Source of the DNA: Leclercia sp. S52
GTDB lineage: Bacteria; Pseudomonadota; Gammaproteobacteria; Enterobacterales; Enterobacteriaceae
NCBI RefSeq assembly: GCF_039727615.1
Contig: NZ_CP152474.1
Location: 4,278,001-4,342,000, forward strand
DNA: 64,000 nucleotides
Direction: 5' to 3'
A program made the position numbers and the translations under genes. Numbering within the stretch: position 1 is the first letter of the stretch; every line of letters begins with the position of its first letter. The notes below the pieces were generated by a model. The model saw only the letters and a program-made list of their open reading frames with translations, had not been told where the DNA came from and made no database searches. Of this stretch, positions 11,182 to 22,100 are shown one piece after another.

Positions 11182-12150
11182 ATGCATTCTGTCGGCACTC
11201 CAATGTTATGGGGCGGATTCGCAGTAGTCGTGCTCATCATGTTGGCGATAGACCTCTTTTTACAGGGGCGTCGCGGCGCACATGGCATGACCATGAAACA
11301 GGCGGCCGCCTGGTCGCTGGTGTGGGTCACCCTCTCCCTGCTCTTCTGCGCCGCCTTCTGGTGGTATCTCTCTGTCACCCAGGGCCGTGCGGTGGCCGAT
11401 CCCCAGGCGCTGGCATTCCTGACGGGCTATCTGATTGAAAAAGCCCTGGCGGTGGATAACGTCTTCGTCTGGCTGATGCTGTTCAGCTACTTTGCCGTAC
11501 CGGCTGCATTGCAGCGTCGGGTGCTGGTGTACGGCGTGCTGGGCGCGATTATCCTGCGTACCATCATGATCTTCGCCGGCAGCTGGCTGATCTCGCAGTT
11601 CGAATGGCTGCTCTATATCTTCGGCGCGTTCCTGCTCTTTACCGGGATCAAGATGGCGCTGGCGAAGGAAGACGAAACCGGTATTGGCGAGAAGCCGCTG
11701 GTGCGCTGGATCCGCGGCCACCTGCGCATGACCGACACCATTGAGAACGAGCACTTCTTCGTGCGTAAGAACGGCCTGCTGTTCGCCACTCCGCTGCTGC
11801 TGGTGCTGATCATGGTTGAGCTGAGCGACGTGATCTTCGCGGTCGACAGTATCCCGGCGATCTTCGCGGTGACCACTGACCCGTTCATCGTCCTGACCTC
11901 CAACCTGTTTGCGATCCTCGGCCTGCGCGCCATGTACTTCCTGCTGGCGGGCGTGGCGGAGCGCTTCTCAATGCTGAAGTACGGTCTGTCGGTGATTCTG
12001 GTGTTTATCGGTATCAAGATGATGATCGTCGATTTCTACCACATCCCGATCGGCATCTCGCTGGGCGTGGTCTTCGGTATCCTGGTGCTGACCCTGATTA
12101 TCAACGCCTGGGTGAACCATCAGCACGATAAGAAGCGGCAGATCCAGTAA
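11182..12150 (+). CDS. alx: TerC-family membrane protein Alx
   Basis: Alx is a TerC-family inner-membrane protein of 322 residues with about nine membrane spans, thought to help manganese export. It has the conserved acidic membrane motifs [12 protein letters not shown] and [16 protein letters not shown]. The start is the ATG at 11182 ([12 protein letters not shown]), with AAGGA just upstream. Expression should depend on the riboswitch leader immediately before it. Confidence 0.94.
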   Translation: MHSVGTPMLWGGFAVVVLIMLAIDLFLQGRRGAHGMTMKQAAAWSLVWVTLSLLFCAAFWWYLSVTQGRAVADPQALAFLTGYLIEKALAVDNVFVWLMLFSYFAVPAALQRRVLVYGVLGAIILRTIMIFAGSWLISQFEWLLYIFGAFLLFTGIKMALAKEDETGIGEKPLVRWIRGHLRMTDTIENEHFFVRKNGLLFATPLLLVLIMVELSDVIFAVDSIPAIFAVTTDPFIVLTSNLFAILGLRAMYFLLAGVAERFSMLKYGLSVILVFIGIKMMIVDFYHIPIGISLGVVFGILVLTLIINAWVNHQHDKKRQIQ

Positions 12151-12156
12151 GGGGTC

Positions 12157-12210
12157 TGGTGCGGTTTGATGCCCTCACCCCGCCCCTCTCCTTTAGTCCG
12201 AGGGAGCAAA
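12157..12210. repeat. Half copy of the CCCTCACCC intergenic repeat
   Basis: The tag GGTGCGGTTTGATG is followed by CCCTCACCCCGCCCCTCTCC and a degraded remainder. It matches the left arm of the element at 5712. Confidence 0.55.
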
Positions 12211-12214
12211 CATT

Positions 12215-12247
12215 AAAAACGGCAACTCAGGTTGCCGTTTTGCTTTT
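12215..12247 (+). terminator. Terminator after alx
   Basis: Stem AACGGCAAC / GTTGCCGTT with a TCAG loop followed by TTGCTTTT. The flanking A tract makes it usable on both strands, but only alx lies nearby upstream. The 195 nt from here to sstT appear to hold only the sstT promoter and leader; nothing else was recognised. Confidence 0.8.
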
Positions 12248-12441
12248 ACCTCTGCCACCCGACAAAAATGTAAATATACAGTTAAAAAATATGACGCAGC
12301 ACGTAAAACCCAGCATTTTACGCTTCCCACGCATTGCGCTTTCAATATACTCAATCTTGCAAACCACACACCTCTAACCGGGATGATAAGTGCCTGAGAG
12401 CACCTCCGGGACGGAACGCAATTTCACTGAAGGAATTTTCT

Positions 12442-13684
12442 ATGACCACACAATCTTCTGGTCTGCTCGCGCGTCTGACGCAGGGCAGCCTCGTCAAACA
12501 AATACTGATAGGCCTGGTGCTGGGCGTCTTGCTGGCGCTGGTTTCCAAACCGGCCGCCATCGCCACCGGCCTGCTCGGCACCCTGTTCGTTGGCGCGTTG
12601 AAAGCTGTCGCACCGGTGCTGGTACTGATGTTGGTGATGGCCTCCATTGCCAACCACCAGCACGGCCAGAAAACCAATATACGCCCGATTCTGTTCCTCT
12701 ATCTGCTGGGCACCTTCTCTGCCGCGCTGACGGCGGTGGTATTTAGCTTCCTGTTCCCGTCCACGCTGCACCTTACTTCAGCCGCGGGTGATATCACGCC
12801 ACCTTCCGGCATTGTCGAAGTGATGCGCGGTCTGCTGACCAGCATGGTTTCTAACCCGGTTGATGCCCTGCTGAATGCCAACTATATCGGTATTCTGGTG
12901 TGGGCTATCGGGCTGGGCTTTGCCCTGCGTCACGGTAACGACACCACCAAAAACCTGGTTAACGACATGTCCAATGCCGTGACCTTTATGGTGAAGGTGG
13001 TGATCCGCTGTGCACCAATCGGTATCTTCGGTCTGGTCTCCTCCACCCTGGCAACTACCGGGTTTGATACCCTGTGGGGCTACGCCCAGCTGCTGCTGGT
13101 GCTGATCGGCTGTATGCTGCTGGTGGCGCTGGTGATTAACCCGCTGCTGGTGTTCTGGCAGATCCGTCGTAACCCGTATCCGCTGGTGCTGATGTGCCTG
13201 CGTGAGAGCGGCGTCTACGCCTTCTTCACCCGCAGCTCTGCGGCGAACATTCCGGTGAACATGGCGCTGGCCGAGAAGCTGAACCTCGATCGTGACACCT
13301 ACTCCGTCTCTATCCCGCTGGGTGCGACCGTCAATATGGCGGGTGCGGCGATCACCATCACCGTGCTGACCTTAGCGGCTGTGCATACTCTGGGTATCCC
13401 GGTGGATCTGCCGACCGCGCTGCTGCTGAGCGTCGTGGCATCGCTGTGCGCCTGTGGCGCATCGGGTGTGGCGGGGGGGTTCTCTGCTGCTGATCCCGCT
13501 GGCCTGTAATATGTTCGGTATCCCGAATGAGGTGGCCATGCAGGTGGTGGCGGTCGGCTTTATCATCGGCGTGCTGCAGGACTCCTGCGAAACGGCGCTG
13601 AACTCCTCAACTGACGTGCTGTTTACCGCGGCGGCCTGCCAGGCTGAAGACGCGCGTCTGGCGAAAAACGCGCTCCGAGGTTAA
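12442..13684 (+). CDS. sstT: Serine/threonine:Na+ symporter SstT (frame broken in a G7 run)
   Basis: SstT imports serine and threonine with sodium and belongs to the DAACS family of inner-membrane symporters. The conserved segments are [29 protein letters not shown] and, in the second frame, [19 protein letters not shown]. The frame breaks in a run of seven G at 13473-13479; with six the protein reads [19 protein letters not shown] as in E. coli. The repaired protein is 413 residues, against 414 in E. coli. The start ATG at 12442 has AAGGA upstream, and an in-frame start 36 codons earlier is not family-like. The break is probably a sequencing overcall. Confidence 0.93.
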
Positions 13685-13688
13685 CAGC

Positions 13689-13716
13689 AAAACGGCAACC
13701 AAAGGTTGCCGTTTTT
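13689..13716 (+). terminator. Terminator after sstT
   Basis: Stem ACGGCAACC / GGTTGCCGT with an AAA loop and a T5 tail, starting 4 nt after the sstT stop. The stem core is nearly the same as that of the terminator after alx. Confidence 0.88.
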
Positions 13717-13725
13717 AGTGTTTGT

Positions 13726-13772
13726 ACCCTCTCCCGGTGGGAGAGGGCCAGGGTGAGGGTATCAGACCGCAC
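13726..13772. repeat. CCCTCACCC-type intergenic repeat
   Basis: ACCCTCTCCCGGTGGGAGAG forms a hairpin and is followed by GGGTGAGGGT and the inverted tag ATCAGACCGCAC. It is the inverted equivalent of the arms at 5712 and 12157, located between the convergent sstT and uxaA. Confidence 0.65.
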
Positions 13773-13776
13773 GTTA

Positions 13777-15264
13777 CTACAGCGTCACACCACTCTTAAA
13801 GATCGCCAGCTCGCGGAAGTCGTTTTTCTCGTTGCTGGCCTGCTTGCCGTTAGCGATATCCACAATCACATCCACAAACTCCGTTAACAGCTGCGGCATC
13901 GCTTTGCCGTGGATCAGCTGACCGGCATCGAAATCGATCCAGTGCTTTTTCTTCGCCGCCAGCTCGCTGTTGGTGGCGATTTTCACCGTCGGGACAAAAC
14001 CGCCGTACGGCGTGCCGCGACCGGTACTGAACAGCACCATATGGCAGCCGGCACCCGCCAGCGCGCTGGTGGCGACGGCATCGTTGCCCGGGGCGCTTAA
14101 CAGGTTCAGACCCGGGGTGTTCAACCGCTCGCCGTAGCGCAACACGTCCACCACCTGGCTGGCGCCCGCTTTCTGGGTGCAGCCGAGAGATTTCTCTTCG
14201 AGGGTGGTGATGCCGCCCGCTTTGTTACCCGGGGATGGGTTTTCGTAAATCGGCTGGTTGTGCGCGATGAAGTACTGTTTGAAGTCGTTGACCATGGTGA
14301 CGGTCTTTTCAAAAGTCGCTTCGTCGCGGCAGTGGCTCATCAGAATACGTTCCGCGCCAAACATCTCCGGCACTTCGGTCAGCACGGTAGTGCCGCCGTT
14401 GCTGATGACGTAGTCAGAGAACTGACCCAGCATCGGGTTGGCGGTAATGCCGGACAGGCCGTCCGAGCCGCCGCACTCCAGACCAAACTTCAGCTCACTC
14501 AGCTTGCCCGCTTCACGCTGGTCGTGACGCATCACCTCATACAGCTGATGCAGATGCTCCAGCCCGGCTTCCACTTCGTCGTCCTGATGCTGACAGACCA
14601 TAAAGTGGACGCGTGCCGGATCGAAATCCCCCAGCGTTTCGCGGAAGGCATCGACCTGGTTGTTCTCGCAGCCGAGACCGATTACCAGCACCGCCCCGGC
14701 GTTCGGGTGGCGCACCATGTTTTGCAGCATGGTGCGGGTGTTGATGTGGTCGTCACCCAGCTGGGAGCAGCCGTAGGTGTGGCTGAACAGGTGGACGCCG
14801 TCAGTGCCTTCTGCCTGATTGGTCTCTTTCAGGAACCGGCTCTGGATCTGACGGGCGATGCCGTTGACGCAGCCGACGGTCGGCAGGATCCACAGCTCAT
14901 TGCGGATCCCCACCTCCCCACTGGCGCGGCGGTAGATCTGGACGTCACGATCCGCCGCCTGGCGGGCCTCAGCCTGTAACTCAGGTTGATAGCTGTACTC
15001 ATCCAGATCGCTCAGATTGGTGCGGGTATTGTGGGAGTGAATGAATTCACCCGCCGCGATATCCGCCAGCGCATGGCCGATAGGCAGACCGTATTTAACG
15101 ACGTTCTCCCCTTTGGCAATGGGTTGCAGGGCAAATTTATGCCCGCGCGCCACGTCCTGGCGCAGCGTGACGGTCTGGTTTTCAAACGTCACGTCCAGAC
15201 CTTCGCTCAGGTCGGCCAGCGCGACCGCGACGTTATCCAGCGAATGGATCTTGATGTATTGCAT
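13777..15264 (-). CDS. uxaA: Altronate dehydratase UxaA
   Basis: UxaA dehydrates D-altronate to 2-keto-3-deoxygluconate in galacturonate catabolism. At 495 residues it equals the E. coli length. It has the N-terminal SAF domain (residues about 1-100) and the C-terminal UxaA/GarD catalytic domain with NELWILPTVGCVN, GLECGGSDGLSG and NPSPGNKAGG. It is the second gene of the leftward uxaC-uxaA operon, 17 nt after uxaC. It is paralogous to GarD, found later in this window. Confidence 0.96.
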   Translation of the reverse strand: MQYIKIHSLDNVAVALADLSEGLDVTFENQTVTLRQDVARGHKFALQPIAKGENVVKYGLPIGHALADIAAGEFIHSHNTRTNLSDLDEYSYQPELQAEARQAADRDVQIYRRASGEVGIRNELWILPTVGCVNGIARQIQSRFLKETNQAEGTDGVHLFSHTYGCSQLGDDHINTRTMLQNMVRHPNAGAVLVIGLGCENNQVDAFRETLGDFDPARVHFMVCQHQDDEVEAGLEHLHQLYEVMRHDQREAGKLSELKFGLECGGSDGLSGITANPMLGQFSDYVISNGGTTVLTEVPEMFGAERILMSHCRDEATFEKTVTMVNDFKQYFIAHNQPIYENPSPGNKAGGITTLEEKSLGCTQKAGASQVVDVLRYGERLNTPGLNLLSAPGNDAVATSALAGAGCHMVLFSTGRGTPYGGFVPTVKIATNSELAAKKKHWIDFDAGQLIHGKAMPQLLTEFVDVIVDIANGKQASNEKNDFRELAIFKSGVTL

Positions 15265-15281
15265 ATCAACCTCAGACGGCC

Positions 15282-16715
<1,434 letters not shown>

Positions 16716-16833
16716 TTACGAGTGCGTCAGAAAAGTGTTGTTCAGATGCTGCAAAGTTATCACACCAATTTCCAGAGGCCGATGATTTTTTCGTGAGTTA
16801 GATCAATAAACGTCGACAAATAATCTACGCCCA

Positions 16834-16851
16834 AAGTGGTAAATACCGCTT
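16834..16851. promoter_or_regulatory. Candidate ExuR operator (uxaC side)
   Basis: AAGTGGTAAATACCGCTT is an almost perfect palindrome (7 of 8 paired positions around a central AA) and resembles the TGGTA-type ExuR/UxuR operators. It lies between uxaC and exuT, where ExuR is known to act in E. coli. Confidence 0.5.
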
Positions 16852-16913
16852 AACACCGCGCCAGCTCTGGCCTGACAGAGTGCAGACATTGTCCTTACAA
16901 AGATTGACACTTT

Positions 16914-16929
16914 TGTGATGTCACTCACC
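16914..16929. promoter_or_regulatory. Candidate CRP site in the uxaC-exuT region
   Basis: TGTGATGTCACTCACC fits the TGTGA-N6-TCACA consensus with one mismatch. A weaker GTGAGTTAGATCA match sits at about 16793-16805. cAMP-CRP activation is expected for hexuronate genes. Confidence 0.6.
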
Positions 16930-16933
16930 TTTT

Positions 16934-16952
16934 AAAGTTGTATGACAAGTTA
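16934..16952. promoter_or_regulatory. Candidate second ExuR operator (exuT side)
   Basis: AAAGTTGTATGACAAGTTA is an imperfect palindrome with TTGT/ACAA arms next to the CRP-like site. It is less convincing than the palindrome at 16834. The region 16695-17036 otherwise holds only promoter DNA. Confidence 0.4.
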
Positions 16953-17036
16953 TCTTTTCGCCGTCGCAGATTATAAGCCGACGGAATGCGTTACCGGTGC
17001 CTCAGGCATCGGACTCAGCGGTAAGGATACCGAATT

Positions 17037-17126
17037 ATGCACGTTTACTTATGGCAAGGTTCGGGTCGTTCCGGGAGTCATCCCGGTAACGCCCTCCCGT
17101 TGATAAACATCTCACGCTCGGCGTAG
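17037..17126 (+). CDS. Candidate 29-residue leader peptide upstream of exuT
   Basis: A short frame with ATG at 17037 and TAG at 17124-17126 encodes 29 residues, beginning MHVYLWQGSGRSG. A good ribosome binding site (AAGGA, 9 nt upstream) precedes it. It lies in the roughly 220-nt exuT leader, 47 nt before the exuT ATG. A perfect hairpin CCGGGA-GTCA-TCCCGG (17071-17086) falls within it, so its translation could alter leader folding. I do not recognise the peptide; whether it is made is unknown. Confidence 0.35.
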   Translation: MHVYLWQGSGRSGSHPGNALPLINISRSA

Positions 17127-17173
17127 GGATGCCCGTACTCCGGTGCGGCAATAACATAACGATGAGGTTTTAC

Positions 17174-18472
17174 ATGCGTAAAATTAAAGGGTTACGTTGG
17201 TACATGATCGCACTGGTGACGCTTGGCACCGTGCTGGGCTACCTGACGCGTAACACCATAGCGGCGGCTGCGCCGACGCTGATGGAAGAGCTGCACATCT
17301 CCACACAACAGTATTCTTATATTATCGCGGCCTACTCCGCGGCTTATACCATCATGCAGCCGGTAGCAGGCTACGTGCTGGATATCCTGGGTACCAAGGT
17401 CGGCTACGCAGTGTTCGCCGTCACCTGGGCTATCTTCTGCGGCGCAACCGCGCTGGCAGGTAGCTGGGGCGGCCTGGCGCTGGCTCGTGGCGCAGTCGGT
17501 GCGGCGGAAGCGGCGATGATCCCTGCGGGTCTCAAAGCGGCGTCCGAGTGGTTCCCGGCGAAAGAGCGCTCCATCGCGGTGGGCTACTTCAACGTGGGTT
17601 CCTCTATTGGCGCGATGATTGCACCGCCGCTGGTCGTCTGGGCCATCGTGATGCACAGCTGGCAGCTGGCGTTTATTCTCTCCGGCGTGCTGAGCTTCGC
17701 CTGGGCAATGGCCTGGCTGATCTTCTACAAACACCCGCGCGATCAGAAGAAGCTGTCTGAAGAAGAACGCGAATACATCATCGGCGGCCAGGAGTCTCAG
17801 CACCAGACCAATAACGGCAAGAAGATGTCTGTCCTGCAGATCCTCGGCACCCGTCAGTTCTGGGGTATCGCCCTGCCGCGCTTCCTGGCAGAACCGGCCT
17901 GGGGTACCTTTAACGCCTGGATCCCGCTGTTCATGTTTAAAGTCTACGGCTTTAACCTGAAAGAGATTGCCATGTTCGCCTGGATGCCAATGCTGTTCGC
18001 TGACCTCGGCTGTATCGTCGGCGGCTACCTGCCACCGCTGTTCCAGCGCTGGTTTGGCGTGAACCTGATTGTCTCCCGTAAAATGGTGGTGACCATGGGT
18101 GCCCTGCTGATGATTGGCCCGGGCATGATCGGTCTGTTCACCAGCCCATACGTGGCTATCGGCCTGCTGTGTATCGGTGGTTTTGCTCACCAGTCGCTGT
18201 CCGGTGCGCTGATTACCCTCTCTTCTGACGTCTTCGGTCGTAACGAAGTGGCAACCGCCAACGGCCTGACCGGGATGGCAGCCTGGACCGCCAGCACCAT
18301 GTTTGCCCTGGTGGTCGGTGCGCTGGCCGACACCATCGGCTTCAGCCCGCTGTTCGCGGTACTGGCTGTGTTCGACCTGATGGGAGCAGTGCTTATCTGG
18401 ACGGTGCTGAAGAACAAATCCGCAGAAGAGCTGCTGAAAGAGTCCGTTGGCAGGCCGGCAACACAAAGTTAG
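17174..18472 (+). CDS. exuT: Hexuronate:H+ symporter ExuT
   Basis: ExuT imports galacturonate and glucuronate across the inner membrane. It is a 12-span major-facilitator protein of the anion:cation symporter family, 432 residues as in E. coli, beginning MRKIKGLRWYMIALV. Family signatures include the post-span-2 loop VAGYVLDILGTKVGY, GAAEAAMIPAGLKAASEWFP and PRFLAEPAWGTFNAWIP. GAGG lies 8 nt before the ATG; an upstream in-frame start would add 15 non-conserved residues. It is divergent from uxaCA and should share ExuR and CRP control. Confidence 0.95.
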   Translation: MRKIKGLRWYMIALVTLGTVLGYLTRNTIAAAAPTLMEELHISTQQYSYIIAAYSAAYTIMQPVAGYVLDILGTKVGYAVFAVTWAIFCGATALAGSWGGLALARGAVGAAEAAMIPAGLKAASEWFPAKERSIAVGYFNVGSSIGAMIAPPLVVWAIVMHSWQLAFILSGVLSFAWAMAWLIFYKHPRDQKKLSEEEREYIIGGQESQHQTNNGKKMSVLQILGTRQFWGIALPRFLAEPAWGTFNAWIPLFMFKVYGFNLKEIAMFAWMPMLFADLGCIVGGYLPPLFQRWFGVNLIVSRKMVVTMGALLMIGPGMIGLFTSPYVAIGLLCIGGFAHQSLSGALITLSSDVFGRNEVATANGLTGMAAWTASTMFALVVGALADTIGFSPLFAVLAVFDLMGAVLIWTVLKNKSAEELLKESVGRPATQS

Positions 18473-18483
18473 CCTGTGATATT

Positions 18484-18553
18484 TGCCCGGCGGCGCTGAC
18501 GCTTGCACGGGCCTACAAAACCGGTAGGCCGGGTAAGCGAAGCGCCACCCGGC
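18484..18553. repeat. REP-type palindromic repeat
   Basis: GCCCGGCGGCGCTGACGCTTGC and its inverted partner (GGTAGGCCGGGTAAGCGAAGC...) form a two-unit palindrome downstream of exuT. Confidence 0.8.
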
Positions 18554-18556
18554 AAT

Positions 18557-18587
18557 GAAAAGGCCGCTCTTTGAAGCGGCTTTTTTT
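18557..18587 (+). terminator. Terminator after exuT
   Basis: Stem AAGCCGCT-type (GCCGCT / AGCGGC) with a CTTTGA loop and a T7 tail; it separates exuT from exuR. Confidence 0.85.
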
Positions 18588-18660
18588 GCGGGTCAAATCT
18601 GGAGACAAACGGGTAAAAGTGGTATAACAAATCATTAGCCATACCCTGCCTGGAGCGCAT

Positions 18661-19437
18661 ATGGAAATCAACGAACCCCGTCGTCTTTATCAGCAGCTTG
18701 CTGCCGAGCTGAAAACTCGCATCGAGCAAGGCGTTTATCTGGTGGGGGACAAATTACCTGCCGAGCGTTTTATCGCTGATGAGAAGAGCGTAAGCCGCAC
18801 CGTGGTTCGTGAAGCCATCATCATGCTGGAAGTGGAAGGCTATGTTGAAGTGCGTAAGGGTTCCGGTATTCACGTCATCTCCAGCCAGGCAAAACACTCC
18901 CCGGTACCGGACGAAAATCTGGAGTTTGCCAACTATGGCCCCTTTGAACTGCTCCAGGCCCGTCAGCTTATCGAAAGCAATATCGCCGAGTTCGCCGCAA
19001 CCCAGGTGACCAAGCAGGACATCATGAAGCTGATGGAGATCCAGGATAACGCGCGTAAAGAAAAATGCTTCCGCGACTCCGAATGGGATCTGCAGTTTCA
19101 CGTTCAGGTAGCCCTCGCCACGCAAAATACCGCCCTGGCGGCAATCGTCGAAAAAATGTGGACTCAGCGCGTTCATAACCCGTACTGGAAAAAACTGCAC
19201 GATCACATCGATTCCCGTACCGTGGATAACTGGTGTGACGATCATGACCAGATCCTCAAGGCCCTGATCCGTAAAGACCCGCATGCGGCAAAAGTCGCAA
19301 TGTGGCAGCATCTGGAGAACACCAAACAGATGCTGTTCAATGAAACCAGCGACGACTTCGAATTCAACGCCGACCGCTATCTTTTTGCGGAAAACCCGGT
19401 GGTTCACCTCGATAGCGCCGTCAGTCACGCGAAATAA
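18661..19437 (+). CDS. exuR: Hexuronate regulon repressor ExuR
   Basis: ExuR is a GntR-family (FadR subgroup) repressor of 258 residues, the E. coli length. The N-terminal winged helix covers residues about 8-75 ([39 protein letters not shown]). The C-terminal FCD ligand-binding domain follows from about residue 90 ([19 protein letters not shown]) with the metal-site histidines. Galacturonate and glucuronate are the known inducers, and uxaCA and exuT are the targets. It has its own promoter because a terminator and repeat lie between it and exuT. Confidence 0.95.
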   Translation: MEINEPRRLYQQLAAELKTRIEQGVYLVGDKLPAERFIADEKSVSRTVVREAIIMLEVEGYVEVRKGSGIHVISSQAKHSPVPDENLEFANYGPFELLQARQLIESNIAEFAATQVTKQDIMKLMEIQDNARKEKCFRDSEWDLQFHVQVALATQNTALAAIVEKMWTQRVHNPYWKKLHDHIDSRTVDNWCDDHDQILKALIRKDPHAAKVAMWQHLENTKQMLFNETSDDFEFNADRYLFAENPVVHLDSAVSHAK

Positions 19438-19788
19438 GCCCCCTTTTCTACCGGCAGGCGCTTCGCTGCGCCTTTCGGCTCCGGTGGGTAAGCAAACCTT
19501 TAGAGTGTCAGCGTTTGTAAAAGACCTCGCGTCTCCTCCCAGGGTTAAGCCAAAATCAATTCAGGAATGATGCAAATACTGTGACGGATCCCTTCAGGCT
19601 TTGTTACAATTAGATGCATTTAGCCGTTTAGCTTGTTAGTTAGTGCTTGCTTACTTTGCCACTTAACAGGGAACAGTTCTGGCCACACATTGTGTCCGCG
19701 AGCGATCATAATGAAATTATAAAAAATGTCGCCGTGCTGTTTGACCCGGTTGACAGGTGTGCCGTTAACCGATTTTCAGGAACACTGA
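19438..19788. other. Intergenic region exuR-yqjA
   Basis: These 351 nt hold no supported gene. Near the left end a GC-rich palindrome (GGCGCTTCGCTGCGCC, about 19457-19472) may end the exuR transcript and looks like a decayed REP. The remainder is AT-richer and must hold the yqjA promoter. An open frame from 19647 has no recognisable protein and is not called. Confidence 0.5.
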
Positions 19789-20451
19789 ATGGAACTTTTG
19801 ACCCAACTACTGAATGCCTTATGGGCTCAGGATTTCGAAACGCTGGCCAATCCTTCCATGATTGGCATGCTCTATTTTGTCCTGTTTATGATCCTGTTTC
19901 TTGAAAACGGTCTGCTGCCTGCCGCTTTCCTGCCCGGCGATAGCCTGCTGGTGCTGGTGGGCGTGCTTTGTGCAAAAGGGGCAATGCAATTTCCGCAAAC
20001 CGTGCTGCTGCTGACCATTGCCGCCAGTCTCGGCTGCTGGTTGAGCTATATCCAGGGACGATGGCTTGGCAATACGCGCATCGTGCAAAACTGGCTTTCC
20101 CATCTCCCGGCACACTATCACCAGCGAGCACATCATCTTTTCCATAAGCACGGGCTTTCCGCGCTGCTGGTGGGCCGCTTTATCGCTTTTGTCCGTACCC
20201 TGCTGCCAACGATTGCCGGACTCTCGGGTCTCAGCAGCACCCGTTTTCAGTTCTTTAACTGGATGAGCGGCCTGCTGTGGGTGCTGATCTTAACGACCCT
20301 CGGCTACCTGCTCGGCAAGACCCCGGTGTTCCTGAAGTATGAAGATCAGCTGATGTCCTGCCTGATGCTGCTGCCTGTCGTGCTGCTGGTGTTTGGCCTG
20401 ATTGGCTCGCTGGTGGTGCTGTGGAAGAAAAAACATGGAAGTCAGGGCTAA
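19789..20451 (+). CDS. yqjA: DedA-family membrane protein YqjA
   Basis: YqjA is a DedA-family inner-membrane protein (220 residues) linked in E. coli to membrane homeostasis, proton-dependent transport, drug resistance and alkaline pH tolerance; it is partly redundant with YghB. The conserved DedA motifs are [20 protein letters not shown] with its acidic residues, and [19 protein letters not shown] with the essential arginines. Four to five hydrophobic spans are visible. It is followed after 4 nt by mzrA, and the pair forms an operon known to be Cpx-regulated in E. coli; no clear CpxR box was seen. Confidence 0.94.
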   Translation: MELLTQLLNALWAQDFETLANPSMIGMLYFVLFMILFLENGLLPAAFLPGDSLLVLVGVLCAKGAMQFPQTVLLLTIAASLGCWLSYIQGRWLGNTRIVQNWLSHLPAHYHQRAHHLFHKHGLSALLVGRFIAFVRTLLPTIAGLSGLSSTRFQFFNWMSGLLWVLILTTLGYLLGKTPVFLKYEDQLMSCLMLLPVVLLVFGLIGSLVVLWKKKHGSQG

Positions 20452-20455
20452 GGTG

Positions 20456-20839
20456 ATGAGCAATTCAACCCCGTCACTGCGTCGTCTCTCTTACGCCATG
20501 ATAGCGCTGATGATGTTCAGCGCCCTGCTGCTGGCCTGGGCGGCGCTGCAAAAGCAGGAATCAACGCTGGCTATCCGCTCCGTTAATCAGGGCACCAGTA
20601 TGCCAGATGGCTTCTCCATCTGGCACCATCTGGATGCAAACGGCATTCAGTTCAAGAGCATTACGCCGCAGAACGACGTCCTGCTGATCACCTTCGACTC
20701 CAGCGTGCAGAGCGCCGCAGCCAAGAAGGTCCTCGACCGGAGTCTGCCGCACGGTTATATCATTGCCCAGCAGGATGAAGACAGTCAGGCGTCTGCCTGG
20801 CTGACGCGTCTGCGTGATACTTCACGTCTGTTAGGCTAA
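20456..20839 (+). CDS. mzrA: EnvZ/OmpR modulator protein MzrA
   Basis: MzrA is a small bitopic inner-membrane protein that binds EnvZ and tunes EnvZ/OmpR signalling, linking it to the Cpx response. This copy is 127 residues from the ATG at 20456, the E. coli length. One N-terminal membrane helix (about residues 13-31) is followed by a periplasmic domain with [20 protein letters not shown] and [15 protein letters not shown]. The start sits 4 nt after the yqjA stop, so translation is probably coupled. An in-frame ATG at 20435 lies inside yqjA and is less likely. Confidence 0.92.
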   Translation: MSNSTPSLRRLSYAMIALMMFSALLLAWAALQKQESTLAIRSVNQGTSMPDGFSIWHHLDANGIQFKSITPQNDVLLITFDSSVQSAAAKKVLDRSLPHGYIIAQQDEDSQASAWLTRLRDTSRLLG

Positions 20840-20994
20840 ATTTCCACTATTCTGAATCTTTTCACTCACTTTGGTGATATCACCGTTTACTTACTATGCT
20901 TAAGTACGCGGAGCACCTCCCACTCGTACTCCGCACAACTCTGGAAATCGGCATTCCCGTAGGTTATGTCGAAAAACAATGGAAGGTTTTCATA

Positions 20995-21363
20995 ATGAAT
21001 TACCGCATCGCCCTGGGCGTCGCCCTTTTTTCTTTAAGCGCAGCATCATTCGCGTCTTCTCTGTGTCAGGAGAAGGAAAAGGACATCCAACGCGAGATCA
21101 GTTACGCTGAAAAGCATAACAATCAGAGTCGAATCAATGGGCTGCAGAAGGCCCTTAGCGAAGTTAAAGCTAACTGTTCAGACAGCAAGCTGCGTGCCGA
21201 TCATCAGCGCAAGATTGCCGATCAGAAAGAGGAGATTGCTGAGCGCCGCCGGGATCTGGCGGAAGCAAAAGAGAAAGGCGATGCGGACAAGATTACTAAA
21301 CGTGAGCATAAACTGCTGGAAGCGGAGAACGAGCTGAAGGCGCTGGAGTCTCGCGATTACTGA
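20995..21363 (+). CDS. yqjC: Periplasmic coiled-coil protein YqjC (DUF1090)
   Basis: A 122-residue exported protein of the DUF1090/YqjC family, of unknown function. It has a signal peptide ending near ASFA (residue about 18) and then a highly charged, mostly helical body rich in Lys, Glu and Arg (QKEEIAERRRDLAEAKEKG) that would form a coiled coil. In E. coli yqjC, yqjD and yqjE lie together and expression rises in stationary phase. It precedes yqjD by 29 nt. Confidence 0.88.
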   Translation: MNYRIALGVALFSLSAASFASSLCQEKEKDIQREISYAEKHNNQSRINGLQKALSEVKANCSDSKLRADHQRKIADQKEEIAERRRDLAEAKEKGDADKITKREHKLLEAENELKALESRDY

Positions 21364-21392
21364 TTTAATGGACATCTTAACAGGAGAGAATC

Positions 21393-21698
21393 ATGTCAAA
21401 AGATACTACGTCAGACCATTTACGCGCTGAACTGAAGTCCCTGGCGGATACCCTGGAAGAGGTGCTGAGCTCCTCGAGCAGTAAGTCGAAAGAAGAGCTG
21501 AGTAAACTGCGCCACAAAGCGGAGCAGGCCCTTCACGAGAGCCGCTACCGTCTGGGCGAAACCAGCGATGTGCTGGCGAAACAGACCCGTGAAGCTGCTG
21601 CGCGCGCCGACGAGTACGTACGCGAAAATCCGTGGGCCGGGGTAGGTATCGGTGCTGCGGTTGGCGTCGTCATCGGCATGCTCCTGACGCGACGTTAA
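21393..21698 (+). CDS. yqjD: Ribosome-associated membrane protein YqjD (DUF883)
   Basis: A DUF883/ElaB-type protein of 101 residues. The N-terminal amphipathic helical part (about 1-75) binds ribosomes in E. coli. The C-terminal glycine-rich membrane helix (WAGVGIGAAVGVVIGMLL) anchors it to the inner membrane, ending in TRR. It is tied to stationary-phase ribosome storage. AGGAGA precedes the ATG; yqjE begins 2 nt after its stop. Confidence 0.92.
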   Translation: MSKDTTSDHLRAELKSLADTLEEVLSSSSSKSKEELSKLRHKAEQALHESRYRLGETSDVLAKQTREAAARADEYVRENPWAGVGIGAAVGVVIGMLLTRR

Positions 21699-21700
21699 TT

Positions 21701-22100
21701 ATGGAAGATTCACGTCAACCACAAGGGCCCGCAAAAAACGTCCTCGGTATCGGACAGCGGATTTTAACCACCCTCGTCGGCATTGCGGAGACGCGTATCC
21801 GGCTGGCGGTGGTTGAACTGGAAGAAGAGAAAGCGAATATCTTCCAGCTGCTACTGATGTTGGGGTTGACCATGCTCTTCGCCGCTTTTGGCCTGATGAG
21901 CCTGATGGTATTGATTATCTGGGCAATCGATCCGCAGTATCGCCTCAATGCGATGATCGCCACGACAGCTGTACTGCTGATTGCCGCCCTGATAGGGGGG
22001 AATATGGACGATGCGCAAAGTGCGCCACTCCACCCTGCTCCATCATACCCGTAAGGAACTGGCCAACGATCGGTCATTGCTGGAGGATGAGAAAAAGTGA
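21701..22100 (+). CDS. yqjE: Inner-membrane protein YqjE (frame broken in a G6 run)
   Basis: YqjE is a phage-holin-superfamily-like inner-membrane protein of unknown function (DUF1469). The N-terminal part is GIGQRILTTLVGIAETRIRL, followed by two membrane helices (about residues 48-72 and 80-100). The frame breaks in a run of six G at 21995-22000. With five it continues IWTMRKVRHSTLLHHTRKEL as in E. coli and stops at 22098-22100. The repaired protein has 132 residues (134 in E. coli). Its stop then overlaps the GTG start of yqjK, as expected for this operon. The break is probably a sequencing overcall. Confidence 0.9.
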
